Source: Ch67 sp964491665
GTDB lineage: Bacteria > Pseudomonadota > Gammaproteobacteria > Pseudomonadales > Ketobacteraceae
Assembly: GCA_964491665.1 (NCBI GenBank)
Contig: CAZBII010000109.1
Location: 1 to 15,546, forward strand
Direction of reading: 5' to 3'
DNA: 15,546 nucleotides
In this document: positions 6,664 to 13,663 of the stretch, one piece after another
Position numbering within the stretch: the stretch's first letter is position 1
Layout of the letters: each line of letters starts with the position of its first letter
The notes under the pieces: generated by a model
Told to the model about the DNA's origin: nothing
Database searches by the model: none
Seen by the model: only the letters and a program-made list of their open reading frames with translations
Made by a program: the position numbers and the translations under genes

Positions 6664-7290
6664 TCAGGGCGCCGGCCTGGTATGGCTGGCGTCCTTGAAC
6701 AGCAATTTGAAATAGAATTCCACGCTGCTCACCAGCGTGCCGGAGTCGCTTAGCACCCAGGAATAAAGTGCGCCTATACAGATATCCGAGACAATCCGCA
6801 GGAGATCACCTGCTGCCAGATCCGGAATCTCGCGATCTTTTTTCAGGCTGGCAAACAGTGCATCGGCGATCTTGGAGTTGGCATTGATGATGGAGTGATG
6901 CATGCGCTGGATTTCCGGCATGCATTCCCCGGCATCCTTGATCAGCACATGGACGAAGCTGCGATTGTTATCAAAATGTGCGGCGACTTCGAGCGCGGCA
7001 TTTTTCAGTCGCTGCAAGGGTGGTTCGGTACCCGTCAGCAGCTTGAGCACCACTAGGTCCCGAATGTACTTGAAATTTTCTTCCACGATCCGCAGCAGGA
7101 TCTGATCCTTGCTGGTGAAATACTTGTAGATGGTGGCCTTGCTCATGCCGGCAGATTGGGCAATGTCGGAGACTTCCGTATAGCGGAAAGACTTTTCCGC
7201 AAACAGGATCTCCGCCGCTTTCAGGATCTGGTACAGCCGGTCATTGAGATCGTTGTCCAGCCATGTCGGGTTATCTTTTTTCTTTGCCAT
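6664..7290 (-). CDS. TetR/AcrR-family transcriptional regulator
   Basis: This 208-residue protein carries the TetR N-terminal DNA-binding domain: an ILKAAEILFAEKSF helix, then the helix-turn-helix at about 39-58 (VSDIAQSAGMSKATIYKYF) and SKDQILLRIVEENF. The rest is a divergent helical ligand-binding domain with no recognisable ligand pocket motif. TetR proteins usually repress neighbouring genes until a small ligand releases them. It is transcribed toward the AraC gene (stops 3 nt apart) and divergently from the fatty acyl-AMP ligase operon across a 720-nt gap that has several palindromes. Control of that operon in response to an acyl compound is therefore a reasonable guess. A minus-strand TACAAT at 7338-7343 could be its -10 element, with no good -35. 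Confidence 0.92.
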   Translation of the reverse strand: MAKKKDNPTWLDNDLNDRLYQILKAAEILFAEKSFRYTEVSDIAQSAGMSKATIYKYFTSKDQILLRIVEENFKYIRDLVVLKLLTGTEPPLQRLKNAALEVAAHFDNNRSFVHVLIKDAGECMPEIQRMHHSIINANSKIADALFASLKKDREIPDLAAGDLLRIVSDICIGALYSWVLSDSGTLVSSVEFYFKLLFKDASHTRPAP

Positions 7291-7668
7291 GTTTCACCAG
7301 GGAAGGGTCCGCCCGGTCTGCGGCGGGAATGCCAGGAATTGTACATGAGTTAGTGTCTGTCGCGAACGCCGTGCTGTCTTAAATAGGTACCGGGTGTCAT
7401 CCCGCTCCGGCTTTTGACCTCTGGTTGGCAGGCAATTTCGTCATTGTCGCCTGGCACCGCAGCTATCTCTCCACTGTCAGGCCTTGTTCCGGTAGGCACT
7501 GATGCCGCCTGGGTAATTGAAACAGTTTTCGCGGAAAAAGCGCAACATTGTCAGGCGGTATGCCGCGCTCAACTCTTCTGGAAGTAACCCGCTGATTATC
7601 GCAGTGCCTTGCGACTTCCAGGTTACGCTGGATCGGTTTCCCTGCTTCAATGTTTTGCCAGCGTATCC

Positions 7669-7680
7669 AGCATCGATGCT
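7669..7680. promoter_or_regulatory. 12-bp perfect palindrome, candidate operator
   Basis: AGCATCGATGCT equals its reverse complement. It lies in the gap between the divergent TetR and FAAL genes, close to the CTGAA-N7-TTCAG dyad at 7692-7708. A dimeric regulator could bind here, but it is about 330 nt from the FAAL start, so a direct repressor role is unproven. Confidence 0.3.
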
Positions 7681-7704
7681 TGCGCATGTTCCTGAATCGA
7701 TATT

Positions 7705-7989
7705 TCAGAATAGCAATTTTTCTGTCGCGGCTTTTGCTGTCGGGATTCCGTCGCGAGGAAAAGCGGGATTCTCCCCATGAATTAATTCGAGTTGGAATAG
7801 CGTGAGGTCTGCACTTTGAAAATCAAAACTGGCATCAACGAGCGCGTGAAAATCTTCCTCATTGATCCATTGGTGCAACTGCAGGTAGACATCAGCGTGC
7901 AATGCAGAAAAGTTGCCGAAACAGGACAGAAATTGCCTGATTAGCCGCTTGTTGGCGCCAGCTCCGAATCGGTTAAATTCTTCTACCAT
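7705..7989 (-). CDS. doubtful ORF, 94 codons, divergent from FAAL
   Basis: An ATG at 7989 opens a 94-residue frame on the minus strand that ends at 7705. The translation has a protein-like make-up (for example LIRQFLSCFGNFSALH and LHQWINEEDFHALVDASF), with few of the Arg/Ser/Pro runs typical of shadow frames. No Shine-Dalgarno site precedes the ATG, the frame stays open upstream into the FAAL gene, and I recognise no family. It would share its upstream region with the FAAL promoter. It may be a small divergent gene or chance. Confidence 0.22.
   Translation of the reverse strand: MVEEFNRFGAGANKRLIRQFLSCFGNFSALHADVYLQLHQWINEEDFHALVDASFDFQSADLTLFQLELIHGENPAFPRDGIPTAKAATEKLLF
7952..7979 (+). promoter_or_regulatory. 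candidate promoter of the FAAL operon
   Basis: TTGGCG (7952-7957) and TAAATT (7974-7979) are 16 nt apart, each matching four of six consensus bases, and lie about 30 nt before the FAAL ATG. The placement is right but the match is weak, as expected for an activated or regulated promoter. Confidence 0.3.
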
Positions 7990-8010
7990 TTTCGTTGGAG
8001 AATTTCTCTC

Positions 8011-10128
8011 ATGATCCTGATGCCTACCTACCGCAACCTGGTCGATATGCTGATACAGCGGGCACAGAACAGCGGACGAGCCGTGTATGCCAATTTCCTC
8101 ATCAGCAATGGCAAGCTGGCAGGACAGCTGACGTTTCAGGAGCTGGATCGGTCTGCCCGTCAAATCGGTGTAGCGTTGCGGGAAAAGGGTCTGGCTGATC
8201 GTACGGTGCTGCTACTGTTCCTGCCTGGACTTGATTACATCAGGGCTTTTTTCGGTTGTCTGTATGCCGGTGCCATTCCGGTACCTGCCTATCCGCCCAC
8301 GGGCACCAAGGATCTGCAGCGGCTGGAAAAAATTGCGCTGGATTGCAGTCCCGGCGCCATCCTGTCCAGCAGCGGTGTGCTGCGTCTGGTAACCGGTTGG
8401 CAAAGCGAGCTGGGTGAAACCCGTGACGTGCCCCGCATCAGTATCGATAGTTTGCTGCAGAAGACGCCTCCAGCGGGATTTGTTCCTTTTCAGGCCCAAT
8501 CCGATGACGTCGCTTTTCTGCAATATACTTCCGGCTCCACTGGTCACCCCAAGGGTGTGGTGGTGTCCCACGCCAATCTGCTGGCCAACTTCGTCCAGAT
8601 CCTGCGAGGCTTTCTGCGTGACAATCCGGTGGTGGACTGGCTGGAGGAATTGCGTTCCGTGTGCTGGTTGCCGCCGTTCCATGATATGGGTCTGATCGGT
8701 GGCATTCTGACGCCAATTTTTGCCGGTGCTCAAGTGACGCTGATGTCGCCGATGACTTTTCTGCGGCGCCCCGAAATCTGGCTGGAAGCGATCTCCACCC
8801 AGCGTGCGCATATCAGTGGCGGACCCAGCTTTGCCTACGAATATTGCCTGCAGAAAATTACTGACGATCAGCTGCGGAATCTGGATCTGTCACGCTGGAA
8901 GGTGGCGTACAACGGCGCTGAACCTTTGCAGGCGGATGTTATGCAGCGCTTTGCTGCGCGTTTTGCCGGATGCGGCTTTGCTGCCAGCGCATTCTTCCCC
9001 TGCTATGGACTGGCGGAAGCGAGCCTGTTCGTCAGTGGCGCGCCGGGTGGTCGCGGCGCCCGCACGCTGGCCGCCGATCAGCAGGCGTTGCAGCAGGGAC
9101 GATTTGTGGCGCCTGAGCCGCAGTCCCCGGCTCCGCTGCAGACCCTGGTCAGCAGCGGCCGGATTGCGGAAGGCACTGATGTCAGAATTGTGCAACCGGA
9201 CACCCGACTACCCTGTGCCGAAGGTGAAGTGGGTGAAATCTGGGTGCGTGGTCCGTCGGTGGCCCATGGTTATTGGGCCAAGCTGGCGCTGTCGTTGAGT
9301 ACCTTTCAGGCCAGTATCGAGCAGGACACCCAGGCGGAGCGTTATTTAAGGACCGGCGATCTGGGGTTCCGCTGGCAGGATGAACTGTTCGTCACTGGCC
9401 GCATCAAGGAGCTGATTATTGTGGCTGGTCGCAATCTGTATCCCCAGGATATCGAGCAGACCGTGCAGGCAAGCCACGATGATTTCCGGAATCGGGGCGG
9501 GGTGGCTTTTGGCATGCCTGACAAGGGGCGGGAGCAGCTGGTCGTTCTGCAGGAACTGCAGCGAAACGGAAATCACTACCATGATCTTGCCCTGCTTTCT
9601 GCGATGGCAGCCCGCGCAGTGGCAGCGCAGCATGGTGTGATGCCGGCCGCGATTGTGTTGTTGCCGCTCAATGCTCTGCCGCGAACTTCCAGTGGCAAGT
9701 CGCAGCGGCTGGAGGCGCGCCGGCTCTATCGCGACGGACTGCTCACGCCGTTGTATGTATGGCGCCCCGGCAGCGCTCAAACGTCTCGTGTTGTGACAGA
9801 GTTGCGCCCCGGCCCCGCTGAATTACTGCATCGGGACTGGCTGGGAGAGCTCTGTCATGAGGTGCAGCTCTGGGTCGCGGACAAGCTGGATGTGGAGCCC
9901 CACCATGTGACGCTCGATGTAACCTTTGCCGATCTGGGAATTGATTCAGTGGAAGCGGTGGAGCTGATGAAGCACTTGCAGGAGCGGGTCGGTCGGCCCA
10001 TTCCTGCGATCAAAATGCTGCGCTATCCCACCGTAAAGGCGCTGATGGAACACCTGGCAGCAGAGCGGCAACAGCATCAACTGTTGCGACTGCAGTGCGA
10101 AGAGGCACAAGCCTTGGCTGCAGAATAA
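8011..10128 (+). CDS. fatty acyl-AMP ligase fused to acyl carrier protein (FAAL-ACP)
   Basis: This 705-residue enzyme should activate a free fatty acid with ATP to acyl-AMP and load it onto a phosphopantetheine arm, feeding lipid or polyketide-type assembly. The adenylation domain shows YTSGSTGHPKG (172-182), GGPSFAYEYC, YNGAEPL, PCYGLAEASLF, YLRTGDLGF and ELIIVAGRNLYPQDIE; the last motif is characteristic of FAAL enzymes as opposed to acyl-CoA ligases. The C-terminal part is an acyl carrier protein with DLGIDSVEAVEL, where Ser646 should carry phosphopantetheine. The ATG at 8011 has GGAG 10 nt upstream; ATG 8020 is too far from it. A 64-residue ORF and an MpaB-type oxygenase gene follow on the same strand. 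Having its own ACP means the acyl chain probably passes to a partner enzyme; the KAS III at the left edge is one candidate. The chain length cannot be read from sequence. Confidence 0.95.
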   Translation: MILMPTYRNLVDMLIQRAQNSGRAVYANFLISNGKLAGQLTFQELDRSARQIGVALREKGLADRTVLLLFLPGLDYIRAFFGCLYAGAIPVPAYPPTGTKDLQRLEKIALDCSPGAILSSSGVLRLVTGWQSELGETRDVPRISIDSLLQKTPPAGFVPFQAQSDDVAFLQYTSGSTGHPKGVVVSHANLLANFVQILRGFLRDNPVVDWLEELRSVCWLPPFHDMGLIGGILTPIFAGAQVTLMSPMTFLRRPEIWLEAISTQRAHISGGPSFAYEYCLQKITDDQLRNLDLSRWKVAYNGAEPLQADVMQRFAARFAGCGFAASAFFPCYGLAEASLFVSGAPGGRGARTLAADQQALQQGRFVAPEPQSPAPLQTLVSSGRIAEGTDVRIVQPDTRLPCAEGEVGEIWVRGPSVAHGYWAKLALSLSTFQASIEQDTQAERYLRTGDLGFRWQDELFVTGRIKELIIVAGRNLYPQDIEQTVQASHDDFRNRGGVAFGMPDKGREQLVVLQELQRNGNHYHDLALLSAMAARAVAAQHGVMPAAIVLLPLNALPRTSSGKSQRLEARRLYRDGLLTPLYVWRPGSAQTSRVVTELRPGPAELLHRDWLGELCHEVQLWVADKLDVEPHHVTLDVTFADLGIDSVEAVELMKHLQERVGRPIPAIKMLRYPTVKALMEHLAAERQQHQLLRLQCEEAQALAAE

Positions 10129-10198
10129 AGCAGCGCAGGAAAACTCCGACGGTCCGTTCAGCGTGTGGTGAACGATTTGAATGCAGAGGACATACGAT

Positions 10199-10393
10199 AT
10201 GGCAGCAGAATCCCAACCAAAAGTGGTCGAGACTAATAGCCACGGCAGCCAACGGCGAGCGGGCTTTGAACGTGCGCTCGAATTGCAGGATCCCTGGGTG
10301 AAGGCGCTCTATGCCGGAATTAGCCGGAAGCGTTTGATGGAGGCCAAAGACGTGCTGGTAGCCATTGGGGTGAAGCTGGAAAACCAGGCATAG
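10199..10393 (+). CDS. unrecognised 64-residue protein
   Basis: This small gene lies 70 nt after the FAAL-ACP stop and 161 nt before the MpaB-type oxygenase start. I start it at ATG 10199 because AGAGGA ends 8 nt upstream; an ATG at 10181 in the same frame would put that site inside the gene. The product is hydrophilic, with a disordered-looking Ser/Gln/Lys-rich N-terminus and a likely helical C-terminal half (LQDPWVKALYAGISRKR, then LMEAKDVLVAIGVKLE). It has no signal peptide, no membrane helix, no cysteine and no DSL/DSV serine, so it is not an acyl carrier protein. I recognise no family. Its good ribosome site and position between two lipid-type enzymes suggest a partner or stability factor for one of them, which is inference. 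Confidence 0.7.
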   Translation: MAAESQPKVVETNSHGSQRRAGFERALELQDPWVKALYAGISRKRLMEAKDVLVAIGVKLENQA

Positions 10394-10469
10394 TCCGGAT
10401 TGCGGTGTACGTTCGCTGCGCGTTTGCAAGTCCGCTAGTGATCGCAAAAATGATTGGCGCCATTAGTCA

Positions 10470-10498
10470 TTGCCAAGCCTCCTCCGGCGCACTATTGT
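10470..10498 (+). promoter_or_regulatory. candidate promoter of the MpaB-type oxygenase gene
   Basis: TTGCCA (10470-10475, five of six consensus) and TATTGT (10493-10498, four of six) are 17 nt apart. A small dyad, GCAC-TATT-GTGC (10489-10500), covers the -10. If active it would let the oxygenase be expressed separately from the FAAL gene, with a leader of about 50 nt. Confidence 0.4.
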
Positions 10499-10554
10499 GC
10501 CGGCACAGAACTCATGGGTTCCGTGCAACTAGTCAGTATTTTGTGGAGGCTGTG

Positions 10555-11907
10555 ATGCCGATTTCCCTGTCGGAGCTCCAGGCCCAGGTGCGGGAGCAGA
10601 AAACCCGGATTCCATCGCTGTATGGCGATGTGGATTTCAACATTGTGCCGGAGCGATTTGCGGCATTGCCCGAGGACAGAAGCCTGTTGCCGGAGGGTTA
10701 CGCCCGCAAACACCGGGCAAGACTGCTGGCCGATGAGGAGCAGGTGCAGCGTTCACTGGCCTACACGATGCTGGGCGACACCGTAGCGGACGCCTACGCT
10801 GCACTGATGCCCAAATACGGCTTCAAGTCGTTGATCAGCATGCTGTCGGACGCGTGTGCAAAAGGGCTGGATGCGGTTCCCAATCCGCCCCAGGAACTGG
10901 TGGATTTCATTCTGTCGATGGAGCGAAAGCCAGAGTGGGTGGACATGGATCTGGTGAATGAAGGCGCCCGTTACAGCCGCAACCAGATGGCAAATTTAAC
11001 GCCGTATGCGATTCGCGGCGCGTTCATCGCCACTTTCATGAATAAATATTCCGGTTTGCCGATGGCGCTGACCGGTGCGCTATCGAGCGAAACCTCGGTG
11101 CAGCGCGTGAAGGAAACGGCCAGCTTTTTTACCACCGCCACGTTGCCCGGTGCGCTGGAGCGCTTTGGTCCTGGCTTCAAGGCTGCAGCGCTGGTGCGAT
11201 TGATGCACTCGATGGTGCGCTTCAACATTCTGAAGCGTTCAAAGAAATGGGATGTGAATGTCTACGGTATTCCCATTCCCCAGGTGGATCAGATGCCGGC
11301 CGGCACTATCCCCGCATTTATCACGGCATTCAATCTGGTAAGGCAGGGGCGCAAGCAGTTCAACAAGCGCGAGCGAGCGATAGTGGAGCTGAACCGCTAT
11401 CAGAGTTATCTGCTGGGCTTGCCTGAAGATCTGTTGCCAGACACGCCTTTGGAAATCGTCAAAACCATGACCATGTACTCGGCTACATTGCGCGATGGTT
11501 ATGACGATGAAACCTGTGGCGAACTGGTCCGTTCGACGATGGCAGGCTATCTGCCGCAGGACAGATCGATGAAGAGCCAGATTTTCGATCAGCTTGAGCG
11601 CAGTTTCTCGAAAGTGTTTTTCACGCGGGTGTTTCTGGCGGGCTATGAATCATCACGGGCAACCAAAATGGGTGTGAGGCCTACGTGGGCGGATTACCTC
11701 AGATTTGTTGCTGCAGGCGCGATCGTATCGCCACGACTGCTGGTGCACAGGATTGCGGAAGACATTCCCCTGGTCCGCGATATCTCGGATAAAGTCCTGA
11801 TTCGCCGGATCGATGATCTGCTGGCGGAATACGGTCATGCGGAGTACACAACCGACCCGTCACGCTACAAGGAATCGACGCCCGATTCGCACGCGCATCC
11901 GGTCTAG
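10555..11907 (+). CDS. MpaB/DUF2236-family oxygenase
   Basis: This 450-residue protein resembles the DUF2236/MpaB-like family, which includes fungal MpaB and the heme-dependent latex-clearing protein (Lcp) that cleaves polyisoprene double bonds. The most telling segment is RLMHSMVR (Arg215, His218, Arg222), the Arg-x2-His-x3-Arg pattern of the family, followed by VNVYGIPIPQVDQ. A heme-dependent oxidation or cleavage of an unsaturated lipid is therefore plausible, but heme ligands cannot be assigned without alignment. I see no signal peptide, so a cytoplasmic location is likely, unlike secreted Lcp. The start is ATG 10555, with TGGAGG 5 nt upstream; the in-frame GTG at 10405 lacks a ribosome site and its extra residues look non-coding. 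It is the last gene before a strong terminator and follows FAAL-ACP and the 64-residue ORF, suggesting it acts on the FAAL-derived acyl product. Confidence 0.8.
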   Translation: MPISLSELQAQVREQKTRIPSLYGDVDFNIVPERFAALPEDRSLLPEGYARKHRARLLADEEQVQRSLAYTMLGDTVADAYAALMPKYGFKSLISMLSDACAKGLDAVPNPPQELVDFILSMERKPEWVDMDLVNEGARYSRNQMANLTPYAIRGAFIATFMNKYSGLPMALTGALSSETSVQRVKETASFFTTATLPGALERFGPGFKAAALVRLMHSMVRFNILKRSKKWDVNVYGIPIPQVDQMPAGTIPAFITAFNLVRQGRKQFNKRERAIVELNRYQSYLLGLPEDLLPDTPLEIVKTMTMYSATLRDGYDDETCGELVRSTMAGYLPQDRSMKSQIFDQLERSFSKVFFTRVFLAGYESSRATKMGVRPTWADYLRFVAAGAIVSPRLLVHRIAEDIPLVRDISDKVLIRRIDDLLAEYGHAEYTTDPSRYKESTPDSHAHPV

Positions 11908-12030
11908 GCAAGAGGCTGGCTGGGAGTTGCGATAAACAGGAATAACGATGGAGTAGCCTTCGCGTGTTTCGCTGAAGGAATGCCCATATAAATGTGAAAC
12001 TTGAGATGTGTTGTTTTGCAGAGCTTTTAT

Positions 12031-12057
12031 AAGGGACCCGCGAGGTCCCTTTTTTTT
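12031..12057 (+). terminator. strong intrinsic terminator after the FAAL/oxygenase genes
   Basis: AAGGGACC (12031-12038) pairs with GGTCCCTT (12044-12051) around a CGCGA loop and is followed by eight T in a row (12050-12057). It lies 124 nt past the oxygenase stop and closes that transcription unit before the tRNA gene on the other strand. Confidence 0.92.
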
Positions 12058-12205
12058 GGTCGGGGATATTGGGCGCGCAGTTGGCAGCGGCAAGCACACG
12101 GCTGGAGTCTGACGGGGCTTTCGATTTTAACTGATTGAATTTTATGGAGCGCCCTGGAGCCTGCGGGCGGAAGGGCCGGTAATCCAGAGGAAGTGCTATC
12201 GAAGA

Positions 12206-12282
<77 letters not shown>

Positions 12283-12350
12283 GTGATGTGCAGCGTTGTG
12301 CTGCGGGGGAAATCCGACGGTCGGGTCAGGCCCTGGCGTCAAGGGGCGCT

Positions 12351-12379
12351 ATGATAAGCGCTCGATTCCCCAAAGTCCA
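12351..12379 (-). promoter_or_regulatory. candidate promoter of tRNA-Arg
   Basis: On the minus strand TGGACT (12374-12379, four of six) and TATCAT (12351-12356, five of six) are 17 nt apart, then a GC-rich discriminator (AGCGCCCC), as often seen at stringently controlled stable-RNA promoters. GCGCT and AGCGC arms flank the -10 (12346-12361). The leader to the tRNA would be about 60 nt. Confidence 0.45.
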
Positions 12380-12459
12380 TGCGCTGTCCGGTTTCCTCCG
12401 CCCCCGGCTTTCGCTAAGCTGTCCAGCAGTGATTCCCCGCCGCCGCGCAAGGAGCGTCC

Positions 12460-12984
12460 ATGTTCCGCATTCTTCTTTTATCCCTGATGGCCCTGCTGAC
12501 GGCCTGTTCCCAGGCCCCCGTGTCCTTCGACTACGACCCTTCCGCCTATTTGAAAACCCTGAAGACTTACGCCATTTCCACCACGGCCGGTGCCGGCGGT
12601 TACCAGTCCCTCGACAATTCCCGCATCGAGGCGGCGCTGCGCAAGTCACTGGCCGGGCGGCAGTTGCAGGAAGTGGCGGCCGACAAGGCCGAGTTCCTGC
12701 TGGCCTACCGGGTGGAGCAGGAGCGCAAACTTGATGATTCCGGCGTCAGCTTTGGCATTGGTTTGGGCACCGGCAATGTGGGGCTGGGCGTGGGTACCGG
12801 CACCAAACCGCGCGAGAAGGTAGAAGGCAAGCTGGTGGTGGACGTGATTGACCCGGCGAAAAAGCAGGTGGTCTGGAGCGCGAAAGCCAACCGCAACCTC
12901 ACCGACAGCATGGGTCCGGCCGAGCGTGACCAGCTGATCAACACTCTGGTGTCGGCCATGTTTGCGAGTTTCCCGCCCCAATGA
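12460..12984 (+). CDS. DUF4136 domain lipoprotein (first of a tandem pair)
   Basis: This 174-residue protein has a signal peptide ending in the lipobox LLTAC, with lipidation expected at Cys16. Ser at +2 predicts delivery to the outer membrane under the Lol rule. The mature part matches the DUF4136 pattern: VSFDYDPSAYLKTLKTYA near the start, YQSLDNSRIEAALRKSL, a Gly-rich central segment (SFGIGLGTGNVGLGVGTG), then GKLVVDVIDPAKKQVVW and a C-terminal helix ending FPPQ. The family's function is unknown; members are envelope lipoproteins. AAGGAG lies 5 nt before the ATG. Its last four bases overlap the start of the next gene, a paralog, so the two are almost certainly cotranscribed and translationally coupled. 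Confidence 0.93.
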   Translation: MFRILLLSLMALLTACSQAPVSFDYDPSAYLKTLKTYAISTTAGAGGYQSLDNSRIEAALRKSLAGRQLQEVAADKAEFLLAYRVEQERKLDDSGVSFGIGLGTGNVGLGVGTGTKPREKVEGKLVVDVIDPAKKQVVWSAKANRNLTDSMGPAERDQLINTLVSAMFASFPPQ

Positions 12985-13553
12985 TGCGATCGAAACCGCT
13001 ACCGCGCATTATCCTGCTGCTGGCTTTGCTGGCCATCGCGCTCTGGCTGGCCGGGTGCGCGCCCTATCTGACGCGTGTGGATTTCGATCCCTCCGCCAAT
13101 CTGAAAGATCTGCAGACCTTTGCCTGGGTGCCCGAGCCGGCTGCCAGTACTGACCCGGCGGCTTCACCGCAGTACCAGTCGCTGGATCAGGCCCGCCTGC
13201 GCCGGGCTCTGGAAGAAGCGCTGGCGGCGAGGGGCCTGCACCCGGTGCCGGCCAGTGACGCGCAGGTCTGGGTGGATCTCACCTACGCCATCGATCGCCG
13301 CTATGAAACCCGCACCGTGTTCTACGGCTTTTATGACTGGCATCCGTACTGGTGGGGGATGGAGCCGGAAACCCGCATCGACGAGCGCGACGAAAGCCGC
13401 CTGTCGCTGATCCTGATCAATCCGCAGACCCGTTCGGTCATCTGGACCGGGCAATCCACCGTGCGCTACTACGAGGAATTGCCACCCCTGGAGCGCACAC
13501 GGCGCCTGGTGGAACAGGTGCAGGCCATCATGGCGCGCTTTCCGCCGCGCTGA
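12981..13553 (+). CDS. DUF4136 domain lipoprotein (second of a tandem pair)
   Basis: This 190-residue lipoprotein begins in the ATGA overlap with the upstream gene. A basic N-terminus and hydrophobic core lead to the lipobox WLAGC, with lipidation expected at Cys26 and Ala at +2, so outer-membrane sorting is likely. It shares clear paralogous segments with its neighbour: VDFDPSANLKDLQTFAW against FDYDPSAYLKTLKTYA, and YQSLDQARLRRALEEAL against YQSLDNSRIEAALRKSL. The Gly-rich middle is replaced by an aromatic stretch, FYGFYDWHPYWWGMEPE, and the following LSLILINPQTRSVIW matches the DUF4136 strand. The pair seems to have arisen by duplication and divergence. Function is unknown; a heteromeric envelope complex is possible given the coupling. 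The stop is about 110 nt before the cytochrome gene. Confidence 0.92.
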   Translation: MMRSKPLPRIILLLALLAIALWLAGCAPYLTRVDFDPSANLKDLQTFAWVPEPAASTDPAASPQYQSLDQARLRRALEEALAARGLHPVPASDAQVWVDLTYAIDRRYETRTVFYGFYDWHPYWWGMEPETRIDERDESRLSLILINPQTRSVIWTGQSTVRYYEELPPLERTRRLVEQVQAIMARFPPR

Positions 13554-13577
13554 TTCCGTTTTTCCGGTAACTAACGG

Positions 13578-13583
13578 TATACT
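13578..13583 (+). promoter_or_regulatory. candidate -10 element of the cytochrome gene
   Basis: TATACT matches five of six consensus bases and lies 80 nt before the cytochrome c5-like start, just past the DUF4136 stop. No good -35 sits at the right distance, so the promoter is only suggested. Confidence 0.3.
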
Positions 13584-13663
13584 TGCGCCCGTCAAATTTT
13601 TCTAACCGCTTCGGTCGGGGGCTCTGCCAGGTTCGAAGCATTCCGGAGAGAGGGTCAAAGCAC

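Larger units (their letters stand above)
7291..8010. other. 720-nt gap between TetR and FAAL genes
   Basis: This is the longest non-coding stretch. It contains an 8-bp inverted repeat (TACGCTGG 7624-7631 with CCAGCGTA 7658-7665), a perfect palindrome AGCATCGATGCT (7669-7680), an interrupted dyad CTGAA-N7-TTCAG (7692-7708), a palindrome GAATTAATTC (7779-7788) and a candidate FAAL promoter at 7952-7979. One doubtful minus-strand ORF (7705-7989) is listed separately. The plus-strand frame 7517-7780 starts at TTG without a Shine-Dalgarno site and is probably not a gene. Confidence 0.55.

Noticed and set aside
7517..7780. 87-codon plus-strand frame in the TetR-FAAL gap
   Set aside because: It starts at TTG without a Shine-Dalgarno site, spans several palindromes and shows no domain.
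10405..10554. GTG-led 50-residue N-terminal extension of the oxygenase
   Set aside because: No ribosome site precedes GTG 10405, the added residues are Cys/Ser-rich and unlike the family, and ATG 10555 has a TGGAGG at ideal spacing.
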